A model generated the notes under the pieces. The model had not been told where the DNA came from. It saw nothing but the letters and a program-made list of their open reading frames with translations, and made no database searches. Shown in pieces: positions 8,117 to 13,527 of a stretch of 13,527 nt of DNA. The position numbers and the translations under genes were made by a program. Numbering within the stretch: the first letter of the stretch is position 1; the number at the start of each line of letters is the position of its first letter. Origin of the DNA: Bog-473 sp035483935 (lineage in GTDB: Bacteria > Actinomycetota > Acidimicrobiia > Acidimicrobiales > RAAP-2); assembly GCA_035483935.1 (NCBI GenBank), contig DATHPK010000167.1, positions 1 to 13,527 on the forward strand. The letters run 5' to 3'.

Positions 8117-8162
8117 ACCCTAGTTCGTGCATTCACCATCTCTCGGGCGCTCGGGGGGTCAA
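8117..8162 (-). promoter_or_regulatory. Candidate promoter of the yajC-secD-secF operon
   Basis: On the minus strand TAGGGT (8122-8117) fits the actinobacterial -10 pattern TAnnnT and lies 35 bases before the yajC ATG, giving a short leader that includes the AAGGA ribosome site. A TTGACC element (8162-8157) lies 34 bases further upstream, too far to be its -35. TTGACC could instead pair with GATGGT (8140-8135), at 16 bases. The two alternatives cannot be resolved by eye. Confidence 0.3.
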
Positions 8163-8273
8163 ATTGCCCGGCCACGAGGGTCGCCGGTCGCCTGGCGTGG
8201 CTGTGGACGACCAGCGGGCAGCACCCCTTTGGCGGGCCCGGGCACCGGCAACCGGGACCTCGACCCCTGGCGC

Positions 8274-8304
8274 GGCGGGAGAGCCGACACGCAGCGCTCC
8301 CGCC
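8274..8304. repeat. Perfect 8-bp inverted repeat (hairpin)
   Basis: GGCGGGAG (8274-8281) and CTCCCGCC (8297-8304) form a perfect 8-bp stem with a 15-base loop. No U-tract follows on either strand. It is in the non-coding divergent region, about 190 bases upstream of yajC. Confidence 0.45.
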
Positions 8305-8345
8305 AGTTCCCCACTGACTGCCCCGTCCGGACACATCGGCCCCTA

Positions 8346-8381
8346 CCGCCGGGCCCCTGGCGCGCAATCGCCTCCCGGCGG
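8346..8381. repeat. Nested inverted repeat (8-bp outer stem, 4-bp inner stem)
   Basis: CCGCCGGG (8346-8353) pairs with CCCGGCGG (8374-8381). Inside it GGCG (8359-8362) pairs with CGCC (8369-8372). It precedes the larger structured block and could be part of the same RNA. Confidence 0.45.
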
Positions 8382-8405
8382 GAATAACGGTGCAGAGGAC
8401 CTCTT

Positions 8406-8627
8406 ATGGCGGATTCCGGCGAGGATCCCCTCTGGGCAACCGAACCGCAACCCAAATCAGTCTCGGTTGCGACAGCGGGTGGTCAAAGTACTGCTCATCA
8501 CTGCAACACCCATGGTGAGGTCGGTTCGGAGGGGGACGGCCGCAGGTGGGAGTCCGCCGAGGGGGAGCGGATTCGTGCTCGGGGGAACACCACGGGGAAA
8601 GCGCAGCGAAGAGGTGCGCCGGCCTAG
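8406..8627 (+). CDS. Possible small ORF of 73 codons, weakly supported
   Basis: ATG at 8406 is preceded by AGAGGA with a six-base spacer, a good ribosome site for this genome. The predicted peptide begins MADSGEDPLWATEPQPKS, is hydrophilic throughout, has no TM segment or signal peptide, and resembles no family I know. Against a real gene: its third-codon GC is clearly lower in the middle than in the flanking genes, the supposed ribosome site is part of an inverted repeat, and most of the ORF overlaps the structured block. Listed so that it is not lost; it is more likely a chance ORF or an RNA-embedded leader peptide. Confidence 0.15.
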   Translation: MADSGEDPLWATEPQPKSVSVATAGGQSTAHHCNTHGEVGSEGDGRRWESAEGERIRARGNTTGKAQRRGAPA

Positions 8628-8678
8628 CGTCGGTCGGAGGAATCCGGGGGGAACCGACGACCAGGCCGGCGCACTTTT
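8614..8678 (+). terminator. Strong two-stage hairpin with T-run, probable intrinsic terminator
   Basis: GTGCGCCGGCCT (8614-8625) pairs perfectly with AGGCCGGCGCAC (8663-8674). Inside, CGTCGGT (8628-8634) pairs with ACCGACG (8653-8659), leaving an 18-base purine-rich loop with a run of six G. TTTT follows directly at 8675-8678, which favours termination of a plus-strand transcript. No gene on that strand ends here, apart from the doubtful ORF ending at 8627, so the transcript it would end is unexplained. Confidence 0.5.
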
Positions 8679-8703
8679 CGCGTCCCGGCACTGAGCCATC
8701 CGG

Positions 8704-8718
8704 GCTCCGGCTCGGAGC
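8704..8718. repeat. Short hairpin downstream of the two-stage hairpin
   Basis: GCTCCG (8704-8709) and CGGAGC (8713-8718) form a 6-bp stem with a 3-base loop. The remaining sequence from 8719 to 8866 shows no gene or clear signal to me. Confidence 0.35.
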
Positions 8719-8866
8719 ACGGCCGACCAAAGTCGCCTACCGGAAAGCCCTCGAAGCTGACACGGGGGGCGCCGAAACAGGCGTCATGCCAGCAAACTTG
8801 GTAAATCGACTCACAATTGCGCGATCCACCTGGGTCTTCGCGAGCTAACCGATCGTCCCCATTTCA

Positions 8867-8894
8867 CGCCAATTGGCGGTTTCCCCAGTACAGT
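8867..8894 (+). promoter_or_regulatory. Perfect palindrome and -10-like element before the response regulator gene
   Basis: CGCCAATTGGCG (8867-8878) is a perfect 12-bp palindrome. TACAGT (8889-8894) matches TAnnnT and lies nine bases before the ATG at 8904. No Shine-Dalgarno sequence precedes that ATG, so a leaderless or nearly leaderless mRNA, common in actinobacteria, is plausible. The palindrome would then sit at the -35 region, suited to an operator. No convincing -35 hexamer is visible. All roles are inferred from position. Confidence 0.4.
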
Positions 8895-8903
8895 TGCGTG
8901 CTG

Positions 8904-9602
8904 ATGCGAGACGGCCACATCTCGGTGCTGGTCATCGAGGACGAAGTCGACATCCGACAACTCCTGCGCACCCTGCTCGAGCGGGAGGGCTTCTCTGTGT
9001 CCGAGGCGTCCGAGGGCCGCGACGGGGTGCGCCAATTCCACCAGAACCACCCCGACATCGTGATCCTGGACGTGGGCCTGCCTGACCTCGACGGGTGGCA
9101 GGTGCTGGAGCGGATCCGGGACATGAGCGACGTGCCGGTTCTCATGCTCACGGCCTTGGGGACCGAAAGAGACAAGGTGCGGGGCCTGAACGCCGGTGCG
9201 GACGACTATCTGACGAAGCCGTTCAGCCGGGTGGAGCTGCTGGCCCGGCTCCAAGCCATCAGTCGCCGGCAGGTCTCGAGGAGCGAACCGGTCACGACAT
9301 TCGACGACGGCACACTGCACGTCGACTTCGCCCATCAGGAGGTCACGATCGACGGCAACGCGATCGTGTTGACCCCGACCGAGTATCGCCTCCTTGCAAC
9401 GTTGGCCCGACACCAGGGCCAGGTCCTCTCCTCCGACCAGCTCATCGAGCTGGCCTGGGACGATCCGAGCGGACTCGCTCCGTCCCGGGTCAAATACGCC
9501 GTGCTGCGCCTCCGGCGCAAGCTCGGGTGGGACGACGGTGACGACACCCCCATCGAGACCGTGCGGGGGTTCGGTTACCGCTATCGATCCAAGGCGCGGT
9601 GA
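8904..9602 (+). CDS. OmpR/PhoB-family response regulator
   Basis: Two-component DNA-binding regulator; 232 aa, normal for the family. The start is set at ATG 8904 because the receiver domain begins at once (HISVLVIEDEVDIR); an upstream extension to 8817 is in frame but adds non-conserved residues. GTG 8898 is an alternative. Receiver domain 5-118: acidic pair E12/D13, phosphoacceptor D56 in DIVILDVGLPDLDG, T83 in LMLTA and K105 in YLTKPF, all intact. Winged-helix effector domain about 140-230, with VLTPTEYRLLATLARHQGQVL, then PSRVKYAVLRLRRKLG and the terminal IETVRGFGYRYR typical of OmpR-type proteins. It overlaps the kinase gene by GTGA (9599-9602), so the two are translationally coupled partners. 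The target genes are unknown; the palindrome upstream suggests self-regulation. Confidence 0.95.
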   Translation: MRDGHISVLVIEDEVDIRQLLRTLLEREGFSVSEASEGRDGVRQFHQNHPDIVILDVGLPDLDGWQVLERIRDMSDVPVLMLTALGTERDKVRGLNAGADDYLTKPFSRVELLARLQAISRRQVSRSEPVTTFDDGTLHVDFAHQEVTIDGNAIVLTPTEYRLLATLARHQGQVLSSDQLIELAWDDPSGLAPSRVKYAVLRLRRKLGWDDGDDTPIETVRGFGYRYRSKAR

Positions 9603-11503
9603 GCGAGCAACTCCGAACCACGAGCACGAACCAAGGGCGTCGCGAGGAGTCGACGCCTGGAACGGCGCTACCCATCGGCTTCTCGGGATCGATGCGTGTC
9701 CGCCTACCCGTATTCGCCCTCGTCGGGGTGGGGACGGTTCTGATCGCCGTCATTCCGTTCCCCCACGATGCTCGCCGGGAGATCTCCATTGCCGGGGTCC
9801 TCTTCTTCGCTCTCGTCGCGGCGGCCTTCCTCATCCCGTGGGAACGACTCCCCGAGTGGGCGTGGTTGAGCATCCCCATCGGCTACATCGCCGTCATCGC
9901 GATCATCCGGGACGCGCAGGGCGGCACCGATTCCGGTCTGGTGGTCGTCTACCTGCTGCCGATCGTCTGGCTGTCGCTCTACGGGCGACGACTCCACCTG
10001 TTGGTTGGACTGTTCTGTCTCGACCTTGCGTTGCTCATACCGCTGCTGATCGTCGGACCGCCCAACTACCCCACGCTCGAGTGGCGCCAGGTGCTGGTCA
10101 TGGCGACCGTGACCACGCTGATCGCGTCGACCGTCTACACGATGGTCTCGCGCGACCGGACGGTGCTCAGCGACCTGGCCGATCAGTCGCGTATGTCCCG
10201 TCACAACGCCCGCGAGGCTGACTATGCCCGGGACCGCCTGGAGACGCTGCTGCGGGCCGCTACCGGGAGCGCCATCATGGGAGTCGACCCGGCCGGCACC
10301 GTCACCTTCTTCTCGGCTGGCGCGGAACAGATGCTCGGCTACCTCGCGGCCGAAGTGGTGGGCGTCCGCTCCATTGCCGACTTCATCGACCCCGCCCAGA
10401 TCGACGAGCGACGCCAGACCATCGATGCCATGCGGACGACGCTCGAGCCAGTCGACGCCGAGGCGGCGGCCGAGGTGCCGTGGACCGCAACCCGAAAGGA
10501 CGGGCAACAGCGGCGTTGCGTGGTGCGCGTAAGAGCGCTGCCCGTACCCACACCGGAACTGCCGATGGAATCGGAGACCGACGAATTCGCCCATGCAAAC
10601 GGCAACGTGGGCTTCGCAGAAACGTCCGACCGTGCGGAGTCCGGGCCGCCGCCGGGGCCGACGAACGGCGGCTATGTCGTCGTGGCGATCGACGTGACCG
10701 AGCGGGAGGAGTTGGCCGCGGACCGAGAGCGGCTGTTCGCCATTCAAAAGGAAGTGACACAGTCGCTCATCGAGCAGAACAACCGCCTGCGCGAGCTGAC
10801 TCAGATGAAGGACGACGTGGTGGCCACCGTTTCGCACGAACTGCGCACGCCGATCACGTCCATCCGCGGGTTCATCGAGCTGCTGCTCGACGCCTCGACC
10901 GATCTCACCGAGAGCCAGATGCGGATGCTCCAGACGATCGACCGCAACGCGGAGCAACTCCAGCGCGTCGCCGAGGACCTCCTGGCCGACCCGGGCGCCG
11001 GACGCGGGCTCAGGGTCGCGTTCACGGAGCTCGAGCTCAACCAGTTGGCCGGTGAGGCGGTACACGCGATCCAGACTTCGGCGACGGTTGCGGGGATCAC
11101 CTTGAGCATCGAGCCAGGGGGCCAGGTACCGATCTTCGGCGACCCGACCCGGCTCCACCAGCTGCTCGGCAACCTCCTGTCCAACGCGATCAAGTTCTCC
11201 CCGCGCGGCGGTCGCGTGCACGTCATCGTCGACAGCGTGGACGCGTACGCGCGGGTGCAGGTGCTCGATGAGGGACCGGGGATCCCCGAGGGAGAACGGG
11301 ACCAGCTCTTCGAGCGCTTTTACCGGCTGGCGTCGTCGACGGAGATGGGCGTGCCCGGCACCGGCCTCGGACTGGCGATCGCAAAGTCGGTGGCAGAGGC
11401 CCACGAGGGGTTCGTCGACATCGTGGACACCCCAGGGTGGTCGACGACCTTCCGGGTCTTCCTACCGCTGCGCACGACCGTCGCCTCGTCGCAGCCGGCA
11501 TAG
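9599..11503 (+). CDS. Membrane-bound PAS-domain sensor histidine kinase
   Basis: Sensor partner of the preceding regulator; 634 aa, GTG start within the GTGA overlap. A hydrophilic N-terminus (1-32) precedes about six TM helices (35-54, 63-80, 87-104, 113-128, 132-153, 165-183) with very short loops, so there is no extracytoplasmic sensor domain. A helical linker (185-215) leads to a PAS domain (about 215-370; ETLLRAATGSAIMGVDPAGTVTF at its start, VVAIDVTEREEL at its end). The PAS contains an extra low-complexity Pro/Glu/Gly segment at about 313-356. HisKA domain: SHELRTP with phosphoacceptor H413. HATPase domain: N-box NLLSNAIKFSP (N525, N529), G1 DEGPGIP (557-563), F-box FERFYR (571-576), G2 GTGLGLAIAK (587-596). 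All catalytic motifs are intact. The signal is likely sensed in the membrane or by the PAS; which one is not known. Confidence 0.95.
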   Translation: MSEQLRTTSTNQGRREESTPGTALPIGFSGSMRVRLPVFALVGVGTVLIAVIPFPHDARREISIAGVLFFALVAAAFLIPWERLPEWAWLSIPIGYIAVIAIIRDAQGGTDSGLVVVYLLPIVWLSLYGRRLHLLVGLFCLDLALLIPLLIVGPPNYPTLEWRQVLVMATVTTLIASTVYTMVSRDRTVLSDLADQSRMSRHNAREADYARDRLETLLRAATGSAIMGVDPAGTVTFFSAGAEQMLGYLAAEVVGVRSIADFIDPAQIDERRQTIDAMRTTLEPVDAEAAAEVPWTATRKDGQQRRCVVRVRALPVPTPELPMESETDEFAHANGNVGFAETSDRAESGPPPGPTNGGYVVVAIDVTEREELAADRERLFAIQKEVTQSLIEQNNRLRELTQMKDDVVATVSHELRTPITSIRGFIELLLDASTDLTESQMRMLQTIDRNAEQLQRVAEDLLADPGAGRGLRVAFTELELNQLAGEAVHAIQTSATVAGITLSIEPGGQVPIFGDPTRLHQLLGNLLSNAIKFSPRGGRVHVIVDSVDAYARVQVLDEGPGIPEGERDQLFERFYRLASSTEMGVPGTGLGLAIAKSVAEAHEGFVDIVDTPGWSTTFRVFLPLRTTVASSQPA

Positions 11504-11517
11504 CAAGCCGCCCTCGC

Positions 11518-11551
11518 CGGGGCGCGAAGGCGAACGGGCCTCCGCGCCCCG
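11518..11551. terminator. Hairpin between convergent genes, likely bidirectional terminator
   Basis: CGGGGCGCG (11518-11526) pairs with CGCGCCCCG (11543-11551). After one A/C mismatch, AGGC (11528-11531) pairs with GCCT (11538-11541) around a six-base loop, giving 13 pairs in all. It lies 15 bases after the kinase stop and 36 bases after the exporter stop on the other strand. There is no T-run on either side, as is usual for high-GC actinobacterial terminators. A smaller AGGCGCCT palindrome follows at about 11564-11571. Confidence 0.6.
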
Positions 11552-11586
11552 ATCCCGGGACCTCAGGCGCCTAAGGGAACGGTCGC

Positions 11587-13389
11587 TCATGCGGCCAGGA
11601 AGCCCCCTGACTGGTGCGCCCACAGCCGGCCGTACACCCCGTCCTGACCGAAGTCGAGCAACTCGGCGTGGGTACCCTGCTCCACGATTCGGCCGTGGTC
11701 GAGGACCACGATGCGGTCCAGGCGGGCGATCGTTGCCAGCCGGTGAGCCACGACGAGCGCCGTAGTCCCCTCCATGAGGTTCCACAATGCCTCTTGGACC
11801 AGCGACTCCGACTCCGAGTCAAGGGCCGACGTGGCCTCGTCGAGGACGAGGACCCTGGCTCCCTTGGCCATCGCCTGGGCGATCGCCACCCGCTGGCGCT
11901 GGCCGCCTGAGAGCTTCATGCCCCGCTCCCCCACAACGGTCTCGTAGCCGTGCGGGAGGCGCTCGACGAACTCGTCGACGTACGCGGCCCGGCCGACGGC
12001 CTTCACCAAGTCCATGTCGACCGCTCCGCGCCCCTGGCCCAGGCCGTAACAGATGTTCTCTGCGATGGTCCTGTGGAGCATCTGCGGGTCCTGCGGGACG
12101 TACGCGATGTGCCGGCGCAGCGAGTGTTGTGTGACCCGGGCGATGTCCTGCCCGTCGATCTCGATGGCGCCGCCATCGCGATCCGCGAATCGCAAAAGGA
12201 GCTTGGTCAACGTCGTCTTCCCCGACCCTGACGGCCCCACGAGACCCACGTGCTCACCCGGCCTGATGCAGAGGTCGAGGCCCTCGAACAGCGGCGCGCC
12301 GTCGCGGTAGGCGAAGTGCAGGTCGCGGAACTCGACCCGTCCCCGCGACGCCTCCAGGTCCGGTGCGTGCGGCACGTCCACGATGTCGGGCAGCGTCGCC
12401 GCAATGCCCGCGAACTTGGCGCACCGCCCGATGGCGCGGGAGATCAAGCGGATGAACTCGAACGACTCCTCCAAGCTGGTCCCCACGAACGTCGCGTAGA
12501 AAAGGATCAGGTAGACGACGCCGGCCGCCGCCACGTGGTGGAGAGCGAGGACGACCCCGACCGCCACCGCAGCCCAGTTGAAGAAAGCCATCGCAGACTC
12601 CATCTGGATCCGTGTCGCCGTGAACACACGCCGCGCCCTGAAGTCCGCCGAGAGCGAGTCACCGACGAGACCGTCGACATGGCGCTTCTCTCGTTCCTCG
12701 GCCGCCTGCGACCGGACGGTGGTCAGGTTCATGATGGTGTCGGCGATCACACCGGTCGCACGTGAGTGGGCGTCGGAAAACTCCTTCTCTGCCGACACGA
12801 CGCGAGTCATTCGGCGTGACAGAACGAAGCCGAAGACGGAAACGAGAGCGGCCATGACGAGCGCCACCGGCCAGGCCACGATCCCGAGCACCACCACGGC
12901 CCCGAGCGTGGTCACGCTGATGCGCAAGATGCCCCAGACCATCGCGTCGATCAGCTCTACGAAAGCCCACGTCGACGTCTCCAGCGTTGCGATCACCTCA
13001 CCCGAGGGGCGGTCGGTGTGCCAGCCGTGGCTCAGCGCGATGAGGTGGTCGTAGCCGTTCGTTATGGCGCGGCCGAAGGAGCGCAGGGTGGCACCCCAAT
13101 TGAGCCAGCCGCCGATCCGGCCGAAAACGGTGGCGGCGACCAGCACGAGCGCGTAGGCGACGATCAGTGGCGCGAAGGACGAGAGGTCCGACCCGTGCGT
13201 CCCGACGACAGCGATGCGCCCGAGAAGTGCCGCGAAGATCAGCGGTGCGGCGACGGCATTGGCCAGCGTCCCGAGCACGATGGCACTCGCCGCGCCGGTG
13301 AACGCGGCGCGGTCGGGCTGCATCTGGCGCAGGCAGTACGCCAGGGTGTCCTTGGTCGATGCATTCGGAAAGAGGGTGGGTTCACCCAT
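11587..13389 (-). CDS. ABC exporter half-transporter (fused membrane and ATPase domains)
   Basis: MsbA/multidrug-type export half-transporter that would work as a homodimer or with a partner; 600 aa, normal length. The start is ATG at 13389 because GGAG lies six bases upstream; an in-frame TTG at 13401 adds only four residues. Membrane domain about 28-320, with hydrophobic segments near 31-60, 72-92, 145-170, 173-191, 266-285 and 288-305, and long cytoplasmic helices between (e.g. 190-260). ATPase domain 350-600: Walker A GPSGSGKTT (385-393), Q-loop Q433 in VPQDPQ, signature LSGGQRQR (493-500), Walker B VLVLDEAT with catalytic E518, D-loop SALD (521-524) and H-loop H549, all canonical, so it should be catalytically competent. 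It ends 84 bases from the kinase stop, convergent to it. No partner transporter gene is in the window, and the substrate cannot be predicted. Confidence 0.93.
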   Translation of the reverse strand: MGEPTLFPNASTKDTLAYCLRQMQPDRAAFTGAASAIVLGTLANAVAAPLIFAALLGRIAVVGTHGSDLSSFAPLIVAYALVLVAATVFGRIGGWLNWGATLRSFGRAITNGYDHLIALSHGWHTDRPSGEVIATLETSTWAFVELIDAMVWGILRISVTTLGAVVVLGIVAWPVALVMAALVSVFGFVLSRRMTRVVSAEKEFSDAHSRATGVIADTIMNLTTVRSQAAEEREKRHVDGLVGDSLSADFRARRVFTATRIQMESAMAFFNWAAVAVGVVLALHHVAAAGVVYLILFYATFVGTSLEESFEFIRLISRAIGRCAKFAGIAATLPDIVDVPHAPDLEASRGRVEFRDLHFAYRDGAPLFEGLDLCIRPGEHVGLVGPSGSGKTTLTKLLLRFADRDGGAIEIDGQDIARVTQHSLRRHIAYVPQDPQMLHRTIAENICYGLGQGRGAVDMDLVKAVGRAAYVDEFVERLPHGYETVVGERGMKLSGGQRQRVAIAQAMAKGARVLVLDEATSALDSESESLVQEALWNLMEGTTALVVAHRLATIARLDRIVVLDHGRIVEQGTHAELLDFGQDGVYGRLWAHQSGGFLAA

Positions 13390-13430
13390 GGGAATCTCCA
13401 ACTGAAAAGTTCGAGTGAATGGAACCGAGG

Positions 13431-13509
13431 GCGCACCGGTGGTGCGCTGAAGGGGCGAGGCCCCAGAACTGGGAGTTTGCGGCCGAGGCCGGAGCCGGCG
13501 GGCTCCGGC
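13431..13509. repeat. Three tandem hairpins upstream of the ABC exporter gene
   Basis: GCGCACC (13431-13437)/GGTGCGC (13441-13447) with a 3-base loop; GGGGC (13452-13456)/GCCCC (13460-13464) with a 3-base loop; and GCCGGAGCC (13488-13496)/GGCTCCGGC (13501-13509) with a 4-base loop. The last could be the terminator of a gene beyond the right edge; together they could form a structured leader of the exporter mRNA. The rest of 13390-13527 holds only the GGAG ribosome site of the exporter. No -10/-35 pair is clear. Confidence 0.45.
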
Positions 13510-13527
13510 TACACCGAGCTCCGCCTG

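Larger units (their letters stand above)
8393..8678 (+). ncRNA. Candidate structured non-coding RNA in the divergent intergenic region
   Basis: Successive perfect inverted repeats are seen: CAGAGG (8393-8398)/CCTCTG (8429-8434) with inner CCTC/GAGG; CCGAACCG (8440-8447)/CGGTTCGG (8522-8529) enclosing CGCAACC (8446-8452)/GGTTGCG (8465-8471) and GGGTG (8477-8481)/CACCC (8507-8511), where the first two overlap by two bases; an 8-bp stem 8550-8557/8567-8574 with one G-T pair; and the two-stage hairpin 8614-8674 followed by TTTT. Plus-strand orientation is inferred from that T-run and the G-T pair. However, the small stem 8575-8590 pairs better on the minus strand, so the strand is uncertain. I found no RNase P, tmRNA, SRP RNA or known riboswitch signature. 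No function can be given. Confidence 0.35.

Noticed and set aside
8082..8132. Longer yajC start at 8132
   Set aside because: The ATG at 8081 has a well-placed AAGGA and gives the usual short N-terminus; the longer form has no ribosome site and covers the probable promoter.
8620..8670. GGAGGAATCCGG resembling the conserved RNase P RNA core, and GGGGGAA resembling a c-di-AMP riboswitch piece
   Set aside because: The other conserved segments of either RNA are missing from the surrounding sequence on both strands.
7528..8694. Plus-strand open frame of 388 codons across yajC antisense and the intergenic region
   Set aside because: No ribosome site, no family resemblance, and codon use changes along its length.
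8788..8847. Short peptide MPANLVNRLTIARSTWVFAS resembling the start of phosphatidylglycerophosphate synthase (PgsA)
   Set aside because: The likeness is limited to about ten residues, the conserved Pro before the LT motif is missing, no other frame continues the similarity, and the frame stops after 20 codons; most likely chance.
8817..8903. Upstream 29-codon extension of the response regulator
   Set aside because: The extra residues are not conserved in receiver domains and would cover the palindrome and -10-like box; the ATG at 8904 fits better.

Overview
This is a high-GC window with strong G/C preference at third codon positions and frequent GTG starts. It fits an actinobacterium. The Thr/Ser-rich low-complexity segment in SecF and the compact gene order suggest a deep-branching group such as Acidimicrobiia, but that placement is an inference from gene content, not a measured phylogeny.

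Left part (1-8081, all minus strand): a housekeeping block transcribed leftward as yajC - secD - secF - relA/rel - hisS - aspS, with aspS running off the left edge. yajC/secD and secD/secF each overlap by four bases (GTGA), so the Sec accessory proteins should be translationally coupled. The block joins the SecDF-YajC protein export motor, the (p)ppGpp synthetase/hydrolase of the stringent response, and two aminoacyl-tRNA synthetases. Compared with the Mycobacterium tuberculosis order (yajC-secD-secF-lipoprotein-apt-relA-ppiB-glyoxalase II-hisS ... aspS), the intervening genes are absent.

Centre (8082-8903): an 820-base divergent intergenic region. I see no convincing protein gene in it, but it is rich in perfect inverted repeats. 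It ends in a two-stage hairpin (12 bp, then 7 bp) followed by TTTT on the plus strand. Several hairpin loops carry runs of 4-6 G on the plus strand, which are C runs on the minus strand. This is the best candidate in the window for something undescribed, most likely a structured non-coding RNA. A weak promoter for the sec operon lies at its left end. A perfect 12-bp palindrome and a -10-like element for the regulator gene lie at its right end.

Right part (8904-11503, plus strand): an OmpR-type response regulator and a six-TM, PAS-containing histidine kinase, again overlapping by GTGA. A strong hairpin (11518-11551) separates this pair from a convergent ABC exporter half-transporter (11587-13389, minus strand). 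The 5' leader of the exporter holds three tandem hairpins up to the right edge. No tRNA, rRNA, CRISPR array, insertion sequence or phage gene was seen.
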